Assembly (NCBI RefSeq): GCF_030246845.1
Contig: NZ_CP126889.1
Coordinates: forward strand, 1,178,001-1,242,000
Direction: 5' to 3'
Length of the DNA: 64,000 nucleotides
DNA from: Enhydrobacter sp.
GTDB taxonomy: Bacteria; Pseudomonadota; Alphaproteobacteria; Reyranellales; Reyranellaceae
The notes beneath the pieces are model-generated. The model saw nothing but the letters and a program-made list of their open reading frames with translations. It was not told the DNA's origin and did no database searches. How positions within the stretch are numbered: the stretch's first letter is position 1; each line of letters begins with the position of its first letter. Shown here piece by piece: positions 53,496 through 62,677 of the stretch. The position numbers and the translations under genes are program-made.

Positions 53496-54365
53496 TCACA
53501 CGCTCCCTGTTGTTCCATTTGTTGGCATGCTGGCCGGCATGCCCAGCAGCCGCGAGATGCGCAGCGCCGCCGCCGTCACCAGCGGCTCGACGCTTGCAAG
53601 CGTCAGGCCCGAATCGAGATACTTCGGAAAGGCAACGCTCAGCGCCGCGACGACGGCGCCGGTCCGGTCGCGGATCGGTGCGCCGACCGAGAGCACGCCG
53701 GGAATGTTCTCCTCGTTCACCAAAGCAAAGCCTTGCCGTCGCACCTTCGGGAGCAGGGCGACGAGCGCCGCGGGATCGGTGATGGTGTGCGGGGTGATGG
53801 CGGCGAGCCTTCGCGTGCCTACGACCTTGCGTGCCTCGTTGTCGCTCAGCGACGCCAGAAGGACCTTGCCCGCGCCGGTGCTGTGCAGGGGCATCTCGCT
53901 GCCGGGACTGACCCTGATCGCGACCGGGCCGTCGGCCTGCACGGCCAGCAGATAGATCGCGCGGCCGCCGCGCAGCACCGAGAGAAAGCCGTTCAGGTGA
54001 TGGTCGTGCGCCAGCCGCTCCAGCTCGCGCCGGGCGGCGACGACATAATCGAAAGCCCCTTCGCCCGTCACGCCCAGCGCCAGCGTGCGATGGCCGAGGC
54101 GATAGCGCGACGTGTCGTCGTTCTTCTCGATGTAGCCGCGCGTCGCCAGCGAGCTCACGAGGCGCTGCACCACGGTGGGACTGAGCCCCAGGCGGCGCGC
54201 GAGCTCGCGCACGCCGAGCTCACCGCCTTCGGCCGCGATGGTTTCCAGCACGTCGAGCCCGCGCTCGAGCGACTGCGAGCGCGCACTCGGCCGGGGCTCG
54301 GCTCGCGCCGGCTGCGGCCGCGGCGCCACGATCACCCGTCGCCCGGCGATCCTGGGTGCGCTCAT
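53496..54365 (-). CDS. IclR-family transcriptional regulator
   Basis: A 289-residue regulator. After a basic Pro/Arg-rich 28-residue tail comes the winged HTH: SQSLERGLDVLETIAAEGG, LGVRELARRLGLSPTVVQRL and LATRGYIEKNDDTSRYRLG (about 30-95). The C-terminal GAF-like effector domain has SEMPLHSTGAGKVLLA and VNEENIPGVLSVGAPI, typical of IclR. It is co-directional with the binding-protein gene and divergent from livH. A palindrome directly upstream is its likely operator. The effector is probably the imported compound or a breakdown product. Confidence 0.9.
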   Translation of the reverse strand: MSAPRIAGRRVIVAPRPQPARAEPRPSARSQSLERGLDVLETIAAEGGELGVRELARRLGLSPTVVQRLVSSLATRGYIEKNDDTSRYRLGHRTLALGVTGEGAFDYVVAARRELERLAHDHHLNGFLSVLRGGRAIYLLAVQADGPVAIRVSPGSEMPLHSTGAGKVLLASLSDNEARKVVGTRRLAAITPHTITDPAALVALLPKVRRQGFALVNEENIPGVLSVGAPIRDRTGAVVAALSVAFPKYLDSGLTLASVEPLVTAAALRISRLLGMPASMPTNGTTGSV

Positions 54366-54371
54366 GGCATG

Positions 54372-54390
54372 TGTGCCGAATATCGGTACA
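54372..54390. promoter_or_regulatory. Candidate IclR operator (19-base palindrome)
   Basis: TGTGCCGAATATCGGTACA is an imperfect palindrome (7 of 9 arm positions pair) centred on 54381, starting 7 bases from the iclR start codon in the 106-base space to livH. Its size and CCGAA/TCGG core resemble known IclR-type sites. Confidence 0.5.
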
Positions 54391-54471
54391 TCGTTTCGAT
54401 AGTTGCAGCGTCACAGAATTCTTGATTATCTGTCAACCGCCTGGTCCAGGAATTGCACAGTCGCGACGACA

Positions 54472-55359
54472 ATGACCATCGACGCCGGCTATCTCCTTCA
54501 GCTCACGCTGAACGGCCTCGCGCTGGGACTCCTCTATGCGCTGATCGCCGTCGGCCTGTCGCTGATCTTCGGCGTCATGGAGATCATCAACTTCGCGCAT
54601 GGCGAGCTCCTGATGCTGGGCGCCTTCGCCATGACCTTCGCACTCCCGGTGGTGGGCCTGCTCTACTGGCCCGCTCTCGCCGCCGCCATCCTTGTCGCCA
54701 TGCTGGCCGGCCTGCTGATCTACGAGATCCTGCTGGCGCGGCTCAGGCCGGACGAGTTCGAGCGCAGCATCCTGATCACGCTCGGTCTCTCGATCGTCCT
54801 GATCCACACGGTGCAGTATTTCTTCACCGCGACGCCACGCATGGTCGACACGCAGTACGGCTTCTCCGGCATCGCGATCGGCAGCATCCGGCTCACCTGG
54901 ACCCGCGTGATCGGCGCCGCGGCCGCGGTGGTCGCCTTCGCGGGCCTCTACCTCACCTTGCGCTTCACCCAGTTCGGCCGTGCCATGCGCGCCATCGCAC
55001 AGAACCGCGAGGCGGCCCTGATGGTCGGCATCCGGCCGCGCGTCGTCGCGCGCAACGCGATGATCCTCGCCACCGGGCTCTGCGGCCTCGCCGGCGCGGC
55101 CCTGGCGCCGATCCAGCTCGTCACACCCTACATGGGCCAGTTCCTGATCTTCAAGGCGTTCGCGCTGGTGATCATCGGCGGGCTGGGCAACATTCCCGGC
55201 GCCGTCGCGGCCGCCGTCGCGCTGGGCTTCGTCGAGAGCTGGATCGGCGGCTTCTTCAGCGCCGCCTGGCAGGAAGGTGCGGTCTTCGTGCTCATGATCG
55301 CCGTGCTGATGCTGCGGCCGGACGGCCTGTTCAAGCGCGGAGGCATGCGCGTCGGATGA
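54472..55359 (+). CDS. livH: Liv-type ABC permease LivH
   Basis: A 295-residue inner-membrane permease beginning MTIDAGYLLQLTLNGLALGL and containing IAVGLSLIFGVMEIINFAHG, MRAIAQNREAALMVGI and ALVIIGGLGNIPGAVAAA. The start chosen fits LivH; the frame is open further upstream. It is the first gene of the forward operon livH-livM-livG-livF-hyuA-hyuB-LLM, under the putative IclR site. The stop overlaps livM by 4 bases. Confidence 0.88.
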   Translation: MTIDAGYLLQLTLNGLALGLLYALIAVGLSLIFGVMEIINFAHGELLMLGAFAMTFALPVVGLLYWPALAAAILVAMLAGLLIYEILLARLRPDEFERSILITLGLSIVLIHTVQYFFTATPRMVDTQYGFSGIAIGSIRLTWTRVIGAAAAVVAFAGLYLTLRFTQFGRAMRAIAQNREAALMVGIRPRVVARNAMILATGLCGLAGAALAPIQLVTPYMGQFLIFKAFALVIIGGLGNIPGAVAAAVALGFVESWIGGFFSAAWQEGAVFVLMIAVLMLRPDGLFKRGGMRVG

Positions 55360-56297
55360 AGCTTGCCGCCGCTCTGGTCGCGGCGCTCGTGCTCGCCGCG
55401 CTGCCGTTCATCACCTCGTCCAACTACATCATTGGCGTGGGTATCTCGGCCCTGGTCTTCACCGTCGCCGCCGCGGCGCTCAATCTCGTCTACGGCTTTG
55501 CCGGCCTGCTGTCGTTCGCCCAGCTCGGCTTCTGGGGTATCGGCGGCTATGCCGCGGCGCTCACGGTCGTGACCTTTGGCGGCTCGTTCTGGCAGGGCGT
55601 GCTGTGGGCGGCGCTGCTGAACGGCGCGATCGCGCTCCTCGTGGGATACCCGATGCTGCGCACCAACCGGCATGCGTTCGTGATCTCGACGCTGACCTTC
55701 GCGCTGCTCGTCACGCTGGTCGCACGCGACTGGGTGAGCCTGACGCGCGGGCCGCTCGGCATTCCCAACCTGCCGCCGCCGCATGCCCTCGGCCGGCGCT
55801 TCGATACACCGGCGAAATTCTATTGGCTGGTCTGGGTCTTCGCGGTGACGACGGTAGCGTTCCTCTATGCGCTGTGCAGCTCGCGCATCGGCCGCACGCT
55901 CGTTGCGATCAAGCAGAACGAGCCGCTGGTGCGCGCGCAGGGCATCGCCCCCATGCCCTACAAGCTCACCGCCTTCGCGCTCAGCGCGGCCATCACCGGA
56001 GCGGCCGGCGGCGTGTACTGCTTCCACCTCCGGATCATCGATCCGACGTTCCTCGATTTCTACTACATGCAGACCTTCCTGATCATCGTGATCATCGGCG
56101 GAAGCGGCAGCTTCTGGGGCGTGATCGCCGCCGGCATCGCGCTTTCCGCCCTGCCGGAGGTGCTGCGCTTCTCCGAAGATCTGCGCATGATCATCTACGG
56201 CGTGATTCTGGTGGTCGCCATGTTCGTGATGCCGGCAGGCGTCGCGGGCTGGCTGCGCGAGCGCAAGCTCGCCGCCGTGCGTGAGGCCCTGCGATGA
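55356..56297 (+). CDS. livM: Liv-type ABC permease LivM
   Basis: A 313-residue inner-membrane permease, partner of LivH. It starts MKLAAALVAALVLAALPFIT and has LNLVYGFAGLLSFAQLGFWG, LVAIKQNEPLVRAQGI and IIVIIGGSGSFWGVIAAGIA. ATGA overlaps join it to livH and livG. It lacks the longer N-terminus of the LivM at 9700. Confidence 0.88.
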   Translation: MKLAAALVAALVLAALPFITSSNYIIGVGISALVFTVAAAALNLVYGFAGLLSFAQLGFWGIGGYAAALTVVTFGGSFWQGVLWAALLNGAIALLVGYPMLRTNRHAFVISTLTFALLVTLVARDWVSLTRGPLGIPNLPPPHALGRRFDTPAKFYWLVWVFAVTTVAFLYALCSSRIGRTLVAIKQNEPLVRAQGIAPMPYKLTAFALSAAITGAAGGVYCFHLRIIDPTFLDFYYMQTFLIIVIIGGSGSFWGVIAAGIALSALPEVLRFSEDLRMIIYGVILVVAMFVMPAGVAGWLRERKLAAVREALR

Positions 56298-57091
56298 GTG
56301 CGATCCTGAAACTCGCCGGGCTGCGCAAATCCTATGCCGGCGTCCATGCGCTCGACGGCGTGTCGTTCGAGGTCGAGGCTGGCAGCATCACCGGCCTGAT
56401 CGGCCCAAACGGCTCGGGCAAGAGCACGGCGATCGATTGCATCTCCGGCTTCCAGAAGCTCGACGGCGGCAGCGTGACGCTCGCCGGCACCGACATCACC
56501 GGCCGCCCGGCGCATCTGATCGCGCGCGCGGGCCTGATGCGAACGTTCCAGACGGTGCGAGTCTACGAGCGTCTGTCGCTCGCCGACAATCTCGCCATTG
56601 CCGCGCAGCAGTTCGATCCGGCCACCTGGATCGACGAGTTCCTGCGCACGCCGCGCTACCGGCGGGCGGTCGAAAGGTCGGAGCAGCGCGCCCGCGAGCT
56701 GGTCGGGCTGATCGGCCTCGAGCGCTACTACGAGGCCGAGGCGGGCATTCTTTCCTATGGCCAGAAGAAGCTGGTGGCGCTGGCCGCCGCTCTGATGCCG
56801 CACCCCAGGATCGTGGTTCTCGACGAGCCGGTGGCGGGCGTCAACCCGAGCCGCATCCGCGAGATCGAGGTGGCGCTGCAGCAGCTCAACCGGGCCGGCG
56901 AGACCTTCCTGATCGTCGAGCACAATGTCGAGTTCATCACCAACCTCTGCCACCGCGTGATCGTGCTCGAGCAGGGCCGCAAGCTGACCGAAGGCACTGC
57001 CGCCGAGATCCATACCGATCCGCGCGTGCTCGAAGCCTATCTCGGCATGACGCCGGAAATGGCCGAGGCGGAAATGCGGGGCGCGGCATGA
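56294..57091 (+). CDS. livG: Liv-type ABC ATP-binding protein LivG
   Basis: A 265-residue ATPase. Walker A is GPNGSGKST in the LIGPNGSGKSTAIDCISG stretch, RAGLMRTFQTVRVYERLSLA is the LivG-type Q-loop region, the signature is the variant LSYGQKKLVALAAAL and Walker B is IVVLDEPVAGVNPS; the switch His follows VEHNV. It overlaps livM and livF by 4 bases each. Confidence 0.9.
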   Translation: MSAILKLAGLRKSYAGVHALDGVSFEVEAGSITGLIGPNGSGKSTAIDCISGFQKLDGGSVTLAGTDITGRPAHLIARAGLMRTFQTVRVYERLSLADNLAIAAQQFDPATWIDEFLRTPRYRRAVERSEQRARELVGLIGLERYYEAEAGILSYGQKKLVALAAALMPHPRIVVLDEPVAGVNPSRIREIEVALQQLNRAGETFLIVEHNVEFITNLCHRVIVLEQGRKLTEGTAAEIHTDPRVLEAYLGMTPEMAEAEMRGAA

Positions 57092-57822
57092 GCGCGACCG
57101 CACTCGACCTCGTCTCGGTGACGGCGGGTTACGGCGACAACCCCATCGTGCGGGATTTCTCGGCACGGCTGCGGCCCGGCTCCATCACCACCCTGATCGG
57201 CGGCAACGGCGCCGGCAAGTCCACCCTCCTGCGGGCGATCTACGGGACCAACCGCCTGTTCTCCGGCAGGATCGTCTTCAGGGACGAGACGATCGAGCGC
57301 CTGCCGCCCTGGGAACGGCTTCGGCGCGGCATCGGCTTCGTGCCGCAAGGCCGCTGCAATTTCCCGGCGATGAGCGTGGCCGAGAACCTCAAGATGGGCT
57401 GCTACACCCTGCCTGCCGCTCGACACGAGGCGGCGATCGGCCGGGTGACGGCTTTGTTTCCGCTCTTGCGCGAGAAATGGCGTATCGAGGCGGGCAACAT
57501 GTCGGGCGGCGAGCAGCAGATCCTCGAGATGGCGATGGTGCTGCTGCTCGAGCCGAGCCTCCTCCTGCTCGACGAACCATCCCTCGGCCTGTCCCCCAGG
57601 ATGCAGGGCGACGTGTTCGCTACCGTCCAGCGGATCGCCGCGATCGGTGTCACCGTCCTGATCGTGGAGCAGAATGTGCGCGGGGCGCTCTTGATCTCGG
57701 ACCGCGCCCTGGTGATGGAACAGGGCCGCAAATTCATGGAGGGGCCAGCCACCGAGGTGCGGACCGACCCCCGGATCCGCCAGGCCTATCTCGGCGGCAA
57801 CATCCAGCAGACGGCGGCGTAG
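57088..57822 (+). CDS. livF: Liv-type ABC ATP-binding protein LivF
   Basis: A 244-residue ATPase. Walker A is GGNGAGKST, then GIGFVPQGRCNFPAMSVAEN typical of LivF, signature MSGGEQQILEMAMVLL, Walker B LLLLDEPSLGLSP and VEQNV. Four-base overlap with livG. The hyuA gene follows after 21 bases, tying uptake to enzymatic breakdown. Confidence 0.9.
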   Translation: MSATALDLVSVTAGYGDNPIVRDFSARLRPGSITTLIGGNGAGKSTLLRAIYGTNRLFSGRIVFRDETIERLPPWERLRRGIGFVPQGRCNFPAMSVAENLKMGCYTLPAARHEAAIGRVTALFPLLREKWRIEAGNMSGGEQQILEMAMVLLLEPSLLLLDEPSLGLSPRMQGDVFATVQRIAAIGVTVLIVEQNVRGALLISDRALVMEQGRKFMEGPATEVRTDPRIRQAYLGGNIQQTAA

Positions 57823-57843
57823 AGTCGAGGAAGGTAGTGCGAA

Positions 57844-59919
57844 ATGGACAAGGCAAGACTGGCGGTCGATATCGGCGGCACGTTCACCGATCTCGCGCTC
57901 GAGGCGAACGGCAAGCGCATCAGCGTGAAGGTGCTCACCACGCCGCGGGCGCCGGAGGAAGGCGTGCTCACGGGCATCGCCGAAATCCTGAAGCAGTCGG
58001 GCGTAAAGCCGGCCGATCTCGGCCTCATCATCCACGGCACGACTCTCGCCACCAACGCCATCATCGAGCGCAAGGGCGCCAGGACGGCGCTCATCGTCAC
58101 CGAAGGCTTCCGCGACTCGATCGAGATGGCCTTCGAGCACCGCTTCGAGCAGTACGACATCTTCATGCAGAAGCCGCCGCCGCTGGTGGCGCGCGACCTG
58201 CGTTTCGGCGTCCCCGAGCGGCTCGATGGCCGCGGCAACGTCCTGATCCCGCTCGATGAGGACGCCGTGCGCGCGCTCGCGCCCAGGCTCGAGGCACAGA
58301 GGATCGAGGCGGTCGCGATCGGCTACATGCACGCCTATCTCGACGGCAAGCACGAGCGGCGCACGCGCGACATCCTGGGCGCGCTGATGCCCGGCCTCTC
58401 GATCACGCTGTCGAGCGAGGTGTCGCCCGAGATCCGCGAGTACGAGCGCTGGTCGACCGCCGCCGCCAACGCCTACGTCCAGCCGGTGATGGACCGCTAT
58501 CTCGGCCGCCTCGACAGGGCGCTGCGCGAGCGCGGTTTCGCCTGCCCGCTCTTCATGATGACCTCGGGCGGCGGCCTCACCGCGCTCGAGACCGCGCGCC
58601 GGTTTCCGATCCGGCTGGTCGAATCGGGACCGGCGGGCGGCGCCATCCTGGCCGCGGCGCTGGCCCGGCAGTGCGGCCTCGACAAGGTGCTGTCGTTCGA
58701 CATGGGCGGCACGACGGCCAAGATCTGCCTGATCGACGACGGCGAGCCGCAGCATTCGCGTACCTTCGAGGTGGCACGCCAGTACCGCTTCCTGAAGGGC
58801 AGCGGCCTGCCGCTGCGCATCCCGGTGATCGAGATGGTCGAGATCGGCGCGGGCGGCGGCTCGATCGCCCATGTCGATTCGCTCTCGCGCATCAATGTCG
58901 GCCCGGAAAGCGCCGGTGCCGAGCCGGGCCCGGCGAGCTACGGCCGCGGCGGCACGGAGCCCACCGTGACCGATGCCGACGTGGTGCTGGGCCGCATCGA
59001 CCCGGGCTATTTCGCCGGCGGCACGATCAAGCTCCTGCCGGACGAGGCGGGCAAGGCGGTCGACAAGGCGGTGGGGACGCCCCTCGACCTCAAGCGCCTC
59101 GATGCGGCGTTCGGCGTCAGCGAGATCGTCGAGGAGAACATGGCCAACGCCGCGCGCGTGCACGCCGTCGAGCGCGGCAAGGAACTGCAGGCGCGCACCA
59201 TGATCGCCTTCGGCGGCGCCGCCCCCATCCACGCGGCCCGGCTGGCCGAGAAGCTCGGCATCGACCGCGTGCTGGTGCCCGAGGGCGCCGGCGTCGGTTC
59301 GGCGGTCGGCTTCCTGATGGCGCCGGTGGCCTACGAGGTCGTGCGCAGCCGTTACGTGCAGCTCGACGAGGACAAGTTCGACCCCGCCTTCGTGAACCGG
59401 CTGTTCGCCGAGATGCACGCCGAGGCCGAGGCCGTCGTGAAGGCGGGCGCACCGCAGGCCAAACTGGTCGCCACGCGCACCGCCGACATGCGCTATCGCG
59501 GCCAGGGCCACGAGATCACGGTCGACCTGCCAACCGGCAAATTCACCGCCGCCTCGCGCGAGGCGCTGATCAAGCTCTACGAGGAAGGCTATGCCGCCAC
59601 TTTCGGCCGGACCATTCCGGGCCTCACCGTCGAGATCATGAACTGGACGCTGCGCCTTGCCGCGGAACAGCCCCCGGTGGCCAAATGCCCGCCGCAGCCC
59701 GCCGACAAGCCGGCCAAGGCGCGCGGCCGCCGGCCGGTCTACGATCCGGCCGATCAGGACATGAAGGAAATGCCGGTCTATCATCGCACCGACCTTTCGA
59801 TCGGCAGCTATGTGCCCGGCCCGGCGGTGATCGCCGAGGACGAGACGACCACGATTGTTCCGAAGAGCTTCGCCGCGCGCCTCAGCCCGATCGGCGCCAT
59901 CCTCCTGGAGAAGGTGTGA
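57844..59919 (+). CDS. hyuA: Hydantoinase/oxoprolinase subunit A (HyuA-like)
   Basis: A 691-residue cytosolic protein of the ATP-dependent N-methylhydantoinase A / 5-oxoprolinase / acetone carboxylase beta family. The actin-like ATP fold starts RLAVDIGGTFTDLALEANG, then IIHGTTLATNAIIERKGART, EVSPEIREYERWSTAAANAY, RLVESGPAGGAILAAALA and VLSFDMGGTTAKICLI. With the HyuB-like protein it should open a cyclic amide (hydantoin, oxoproline or similar) using ATP, or carboxylate a ketone. The liv genes upstream probably import the substrate. Start after AAGGTAG, 8 bases before ATG. Confidence 0.9.
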   Translation: MDKARLAVDIGGTFTDLALEANGKRISVKVLTTPRAPEEGVLTGIAEILKQSGVKPADLGLIIHGTTLATNAIIERKGARTALIVTEGFRDSIEMAFEHRFEQYDIFMQKPPPLVARDLRFGVPERLDGRGNVLIPLDEDAVRALAPRLEAQRIEAVAIGYMHAYLDGKHERRTRDILGALMPGLSITLSSEVSPEIREYERWSTAAANAYVQPVMDRYLGRLDRALRERGFACPLFMMTSGGGLTALETARRFPIRLVESGPAGGAILAAALARQCGLDKVLSFDMGGTTAKICLIDDGEPQHSRTFEVARQYRFLKGSGLPLRIPVIEMVEIGAGGGSIAHVDSLSRINVGPESAGAEPGPASYGRGGTEPTVTDADVVLGRIDPGYFAGGTIKLLPDEAGKAVDKAVGTPLDLKRLDAAFGVSEIVEENMANAARVHAVERGKELQARTMIAFGGAAPIHAARLAEKLGIDRVLVPEGAGVGSAVGFLMAPVAYEVVRSRYVQLDEDKFDPAFVNRLFAEMHAEAEAVVKAGAPQAKLVATRTADMRYRGQGHEITVDLPTGKFTAASREALIKLYEEGYAATFGRTIPGLTVEIMNWTLRLAAEQPPVAKCPPQPADKPAKARGRRPVYDPADQDMKEMPVYHRTDLSIGSYVPGPAVIAEDETTTIVPKSFAARLSPIGAILLEKV

Positions 59920-59921
59920 CC

Positions 59922-61658
59922 ATGAACATCAACGACCCTCTCTCGCCCATCCGCCTGCAGCTCATGTGGGACCGTCTGATCGCGGTCGTCGAGGAGCAGG
60001 CGCTGGCGCTGATCCGCACCGGCTTCTCGACCTCCACGCGCGAGGCGGGTGACCTGTCCGCCGGCGTGTTCGACCTCAAGGGCGCGATGCTTGCCCAGGC
60101 CGTGACCGGCACGCCGGGCCATATCAACTCCATGGCGCGCGCGGTGCGACATTTCCTCGACAAGTTCCCGGCAAAGACCATGAAGGAAGGCGATATCTTC
60201 CTCACCAACGACCCGTGGAAGGGCACGGGCCACCTTCACGACTTCACCTTCGTCACGCCGACCTTCCGGCGCGGCAGGATGGTGGCGCTATTCGCCTCGA
60301 CCTGCCACGTGGTCGATATCGGCGGCCGGGGCATGACGACCGATGCGCGCAACGTCCATGAAGAAGGGCTCTACGTGCCGTTGATGCGCTTCGCGCATGC
60401 GGGCAAGGTCGACCAGACCCTGATTGACATCGTGACGGCCAACGTGCGCGAGCCGGTGCAGGTGGTGGGCGATCTCTACTCGCTCGCGACCTGCAACGAG
60501 ATCGGCTGCCGGCGGCTGATCGAGATGATGGACGAGTTCGCGATCGACGATCTCGATCGTCTGGGTGGCCACATCCTGGAGAAATCCCGGCAGGCCTCGC
60601 TCGAGGCGATCCGCAAGATCAAGCCCGGCGAATACAAGTTCTCGATGCGCGTCGACGGCTACGACAAGCCGATCGACCTCGTCGCCACCATGAAGATCGG
60701 GCCGACCGGCATCGATGTCGACTTCGCCGGCACCTCGGGGGTGTCGGCCTACGGCATCAACGTGCCGGTCTGCTACACCGAGGCCTACTCCTCGTTCGGC
60801 GTGAAGTGCATCGTGGCCCCCAAGGTGCCGAACAACGAGGGCTCGCTGTCGGTGATCCGCGTCACGGCGCCGGAGGATTCGATCCTGAATGCGCGCAAGC
60901 CCGCGCCGGTTGCCGCCCGCCACGTCACCGGCCAGATGCTGCCGGATGTGATGTTCGGCTGCCTGCACCAGGCACTCGGGGGCCACGTGCCGGCCGAGGG
61001 CACATCGTGCCTGTGGAACCTGTTTGCACTGGGCGGTCCCGGCGCCACCGACGGCGATCCGGCCGAGACGGTGCACGCCCAGCCCTTCAGCGTCATGAGC
61101 TTCCATGCCGGCGGCACCGGCGCCCGGCCGGGCGCGGACGGCCTGTCCGCCACGGCCTTCCCGAGCGGCGTCCGGAACGTGCCGATCGAGGTCAACGAGG
61201 CGGTGTCGCCGGTCATCGTGTGGCGCAAGGAATACCGCCAGGATTCGGGCGGCGCCGGCGAGTTCCGTGGCGGCCTGGGCCAGGTCATGGAAGTGGGCAC
61301 CCTCGACAAGGCGCCGTTCGCGCTCAGCGCCTACTACGACCGTATCGACCATCCGCCGCGCGGTCGCGACGGTGGCCTCAACGGCGCCTCCGGCCGGGTC
61401 AGCCTTTCCTCGGGCCAGGTGCTGCGCGGCAAGGGCCTGCAGACCGTGGCTGCGAAAGAGCGCGTGATCATCGCCATGCCGGGCGGAGGCGGCCTCGGCA
61501 ATCCGCGCAAGCGGCCGACCGCAGCCGTGGCTTCCGATGTGCGCCAGGGCTTCATCTCGACGGAGTCGGCGCGGCGCGACTATGGCGTCGCGGTGAACGA
61601 CGACGGGACGGTCGACGAGACAGAGACCGCCAGGCTGCGCGCCGTGGCAGCCGAATAG
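59922..61658 (+). CDS. hyuB: Hydantoinase/oxoprolinase subunit B (HyuB-like)
   Basis: A 578-residue partner of the HyuA-like protein. Typical blocks are DLSAGVFDLKGAMLAQAVTG with TPGHINSMARAVRHFLDKF, EGDIFLTNDPWKGTGHLHDF, FASTCHVVDIGGRG and, in the C-terminal part, EFRGGLGQVMEVGT and GGGGLGNPRKR. It starts 2 bases after hyuA. The acetone carboxylase gamma subunit is absent, which favours a hydantoinase-like role over ketone carboxylation. Confidence 0.9.
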   Translation: MNINDPLSPIRLQLMWDRLIAVVEEQALALIRTGFSTSTREAGDLSAGVFDLKGAMLAQAVTGTPGHINSMARAVRHFLDKFPAKTMKEGDIFLTNDPWKGTGHLHDFTFVTPTFRRGRMVALFASTCHVVDIGGRGMTTDARNVHEEGLYVPLMRFAHAGKVDQTLIDIVTANVREPVQVVGDLYSLATCNEIGCRRLIEMMDEFAIDDLDRLGGHILEKSRQASLEAIRKIKPGEYKFSMRVDGYDKPIDLVATMKIGPTGIDVDFAGTSGVSAYGINVPVCYTEAYSSFGVKCIVAPKVPNNEGSLSVIRVTAPEDSILNARKPAPVAARHVTGQMLPDVMFGCLHQALGGHVPAEGTSCLWNLFALGGPGATDGDPAETVHAQPFSVMSFHAGGTGARPGADGLSATAFPSGVRNVPIEVNEAVSPVIVWRKEYRQDSGGAGEFRGGLGQVMEVGTLDKAPFALSAYYDRIDHPPRGRDGGLNGASGRVSLSSGQVLRGKGLQTVAAKERVIIAMPGGGGLGNPRKRPTAAVASDVRQGFISTESARRDYGVAVNDDGTVDETETARLRAVAAE

Positions 61659-61669
61659 GAACCAGAACG

Positions 61670-62677
61670 ATGCGCGTGAGTGCCGGCTTGCCGACCGGGA
61701 TGGAGGGCCTGACCTATCCCATACCCTTCTCCGATCCGGAGAATGTGATCCGGATCGCCCAGGCCGCCGAGAAGTTCGGCTACGACTCGGTGTGGGGCAA
61801 CGACCACATGACGACGCAGAACTATGTACGCGCCGAGTTCCCCGTGCCGCCCCGCTTCTGGGAACCGCTGGTCACCTATGCCTTCGTGCTCTCCAACACC
61901 AGGACCATCAAGGTCGGCACCGGCATCCTGGTGCTGCCCATGCGGCACGACATCGTCGTGGCGGCAAAGCAGATCGCCACCCTCGACCATTTCGGCAAGG
62001 GCCGGCTCGAGCTCGGTGTCGGCATCGGCGCCTACCGGGAGGAGTTCAAGGCGCTGCAGCCCGACAGCCGGATGGAGCGCGGCGACATCGTCGACGAAGG
62101 CCTGCAGGCGCTCAATCTTCTGTTCAAGGAGCGCGTCGCGAGCTTCGACGGCAGGTTCTACAAGTTCCGCGATGTCGAGCTGTTCCCCAAGCCCTATCAG
62201 AAGAAGCTGCCGATCTATGTCGGCGGCAACAACGCCAACAACATCCGCCGCACCGTGCAATGGGCGGACGGCTGGCTGCCGGCCGGCATGCATGTCGATC
62301 GGATTCGGGCCGGCGTGAAGACCCTGCGCGAGGAGGCCGAGAAGGCAGGCCGCGACTGGCGCGCCATCGAGGTCTGCCCGCAATTCGTCGTCCATGTCGG
62401 CAAGACGCACGAGGCTGCGATCGAAAGCTTCCGCAGGAGTCAGATGAACAAGCACCTGGTATCGCTCGCCAGGTCGACGCTCAGAGGCCAGGGCGCGGCC
62501 ACGCACGAGGAGATCAACCTGATCGGCACGCCGTCGGAGATCGTCGAGAAGGCGCTGGCCTTCCGCGAGGCCGGCGTCACACACCTGCTCGGCCTCTACT
62601 TTGCCGCCAACTCCGTGCCCGAGCTTCTGGACCAGATGCAGATCTTCGCCGAGGAGGTCGCGCCGAAGGTCAAGTAA
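61670..62677 (+). CDS. LLM class oxidoreductase, possibly F420-dependent
   Basis: A 335-residue luciferase-like-fold enzyme. It starts MRVSAGLPTGMEGLTYPIPF and has SVWGNDHMTTQNYVRAEFPV, TGILVLPMRHDIVVAAKQIA, LELGVGIGAYREEFKAL and IYVGGNNANNIRRTVQWADG. It resembles F420-dependent methylene-tetrahydromethanopterin reductase-like proteins more than FMN alkanal monooxygenases, but the cofactor is unproven. It follows hyuB by 11 bases, so it belongs to the same operon and may oxidise or reduce the imported compound. Its last 8 bases overlap the convergent gene at 62670. Confidence 0.82.
   Translation: MRVSAGLPTGMEGLTYPIPFSDPENVIRIAQAAEKFGYDSVWGNDHMTTQNYVRAEFPVPPRFWEPLVTYAFVLSNTRTIKVGTGILVLPMRHDIVVAAKQIATLDHFGKGRLELGVGIGAYREEFKALQPDSRMERGDIVDEGLQALNLLFKERVASFDGRFYKFRDVELFPKPYQKKLPIYVGGNNANNIRRTVQWADGWLPAGMHVDRIRAGVKTLREEAEKAGRDWRAIEVCPQFVVHVGKTHEAAIESFRRSQMNKHLVSLARSTLRGQGAATHEEINLIGTPSEIVEKALAFREAGVTHLLGLYFAANSVPELLDQMQIFAEEVAPKVK

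Noticed and set aside
57037..59784. A 915-codon open frame antisense to livF-hyuA
   Set aside because: Crosses a gene border on the other strand and shows no domain; coding shadow.
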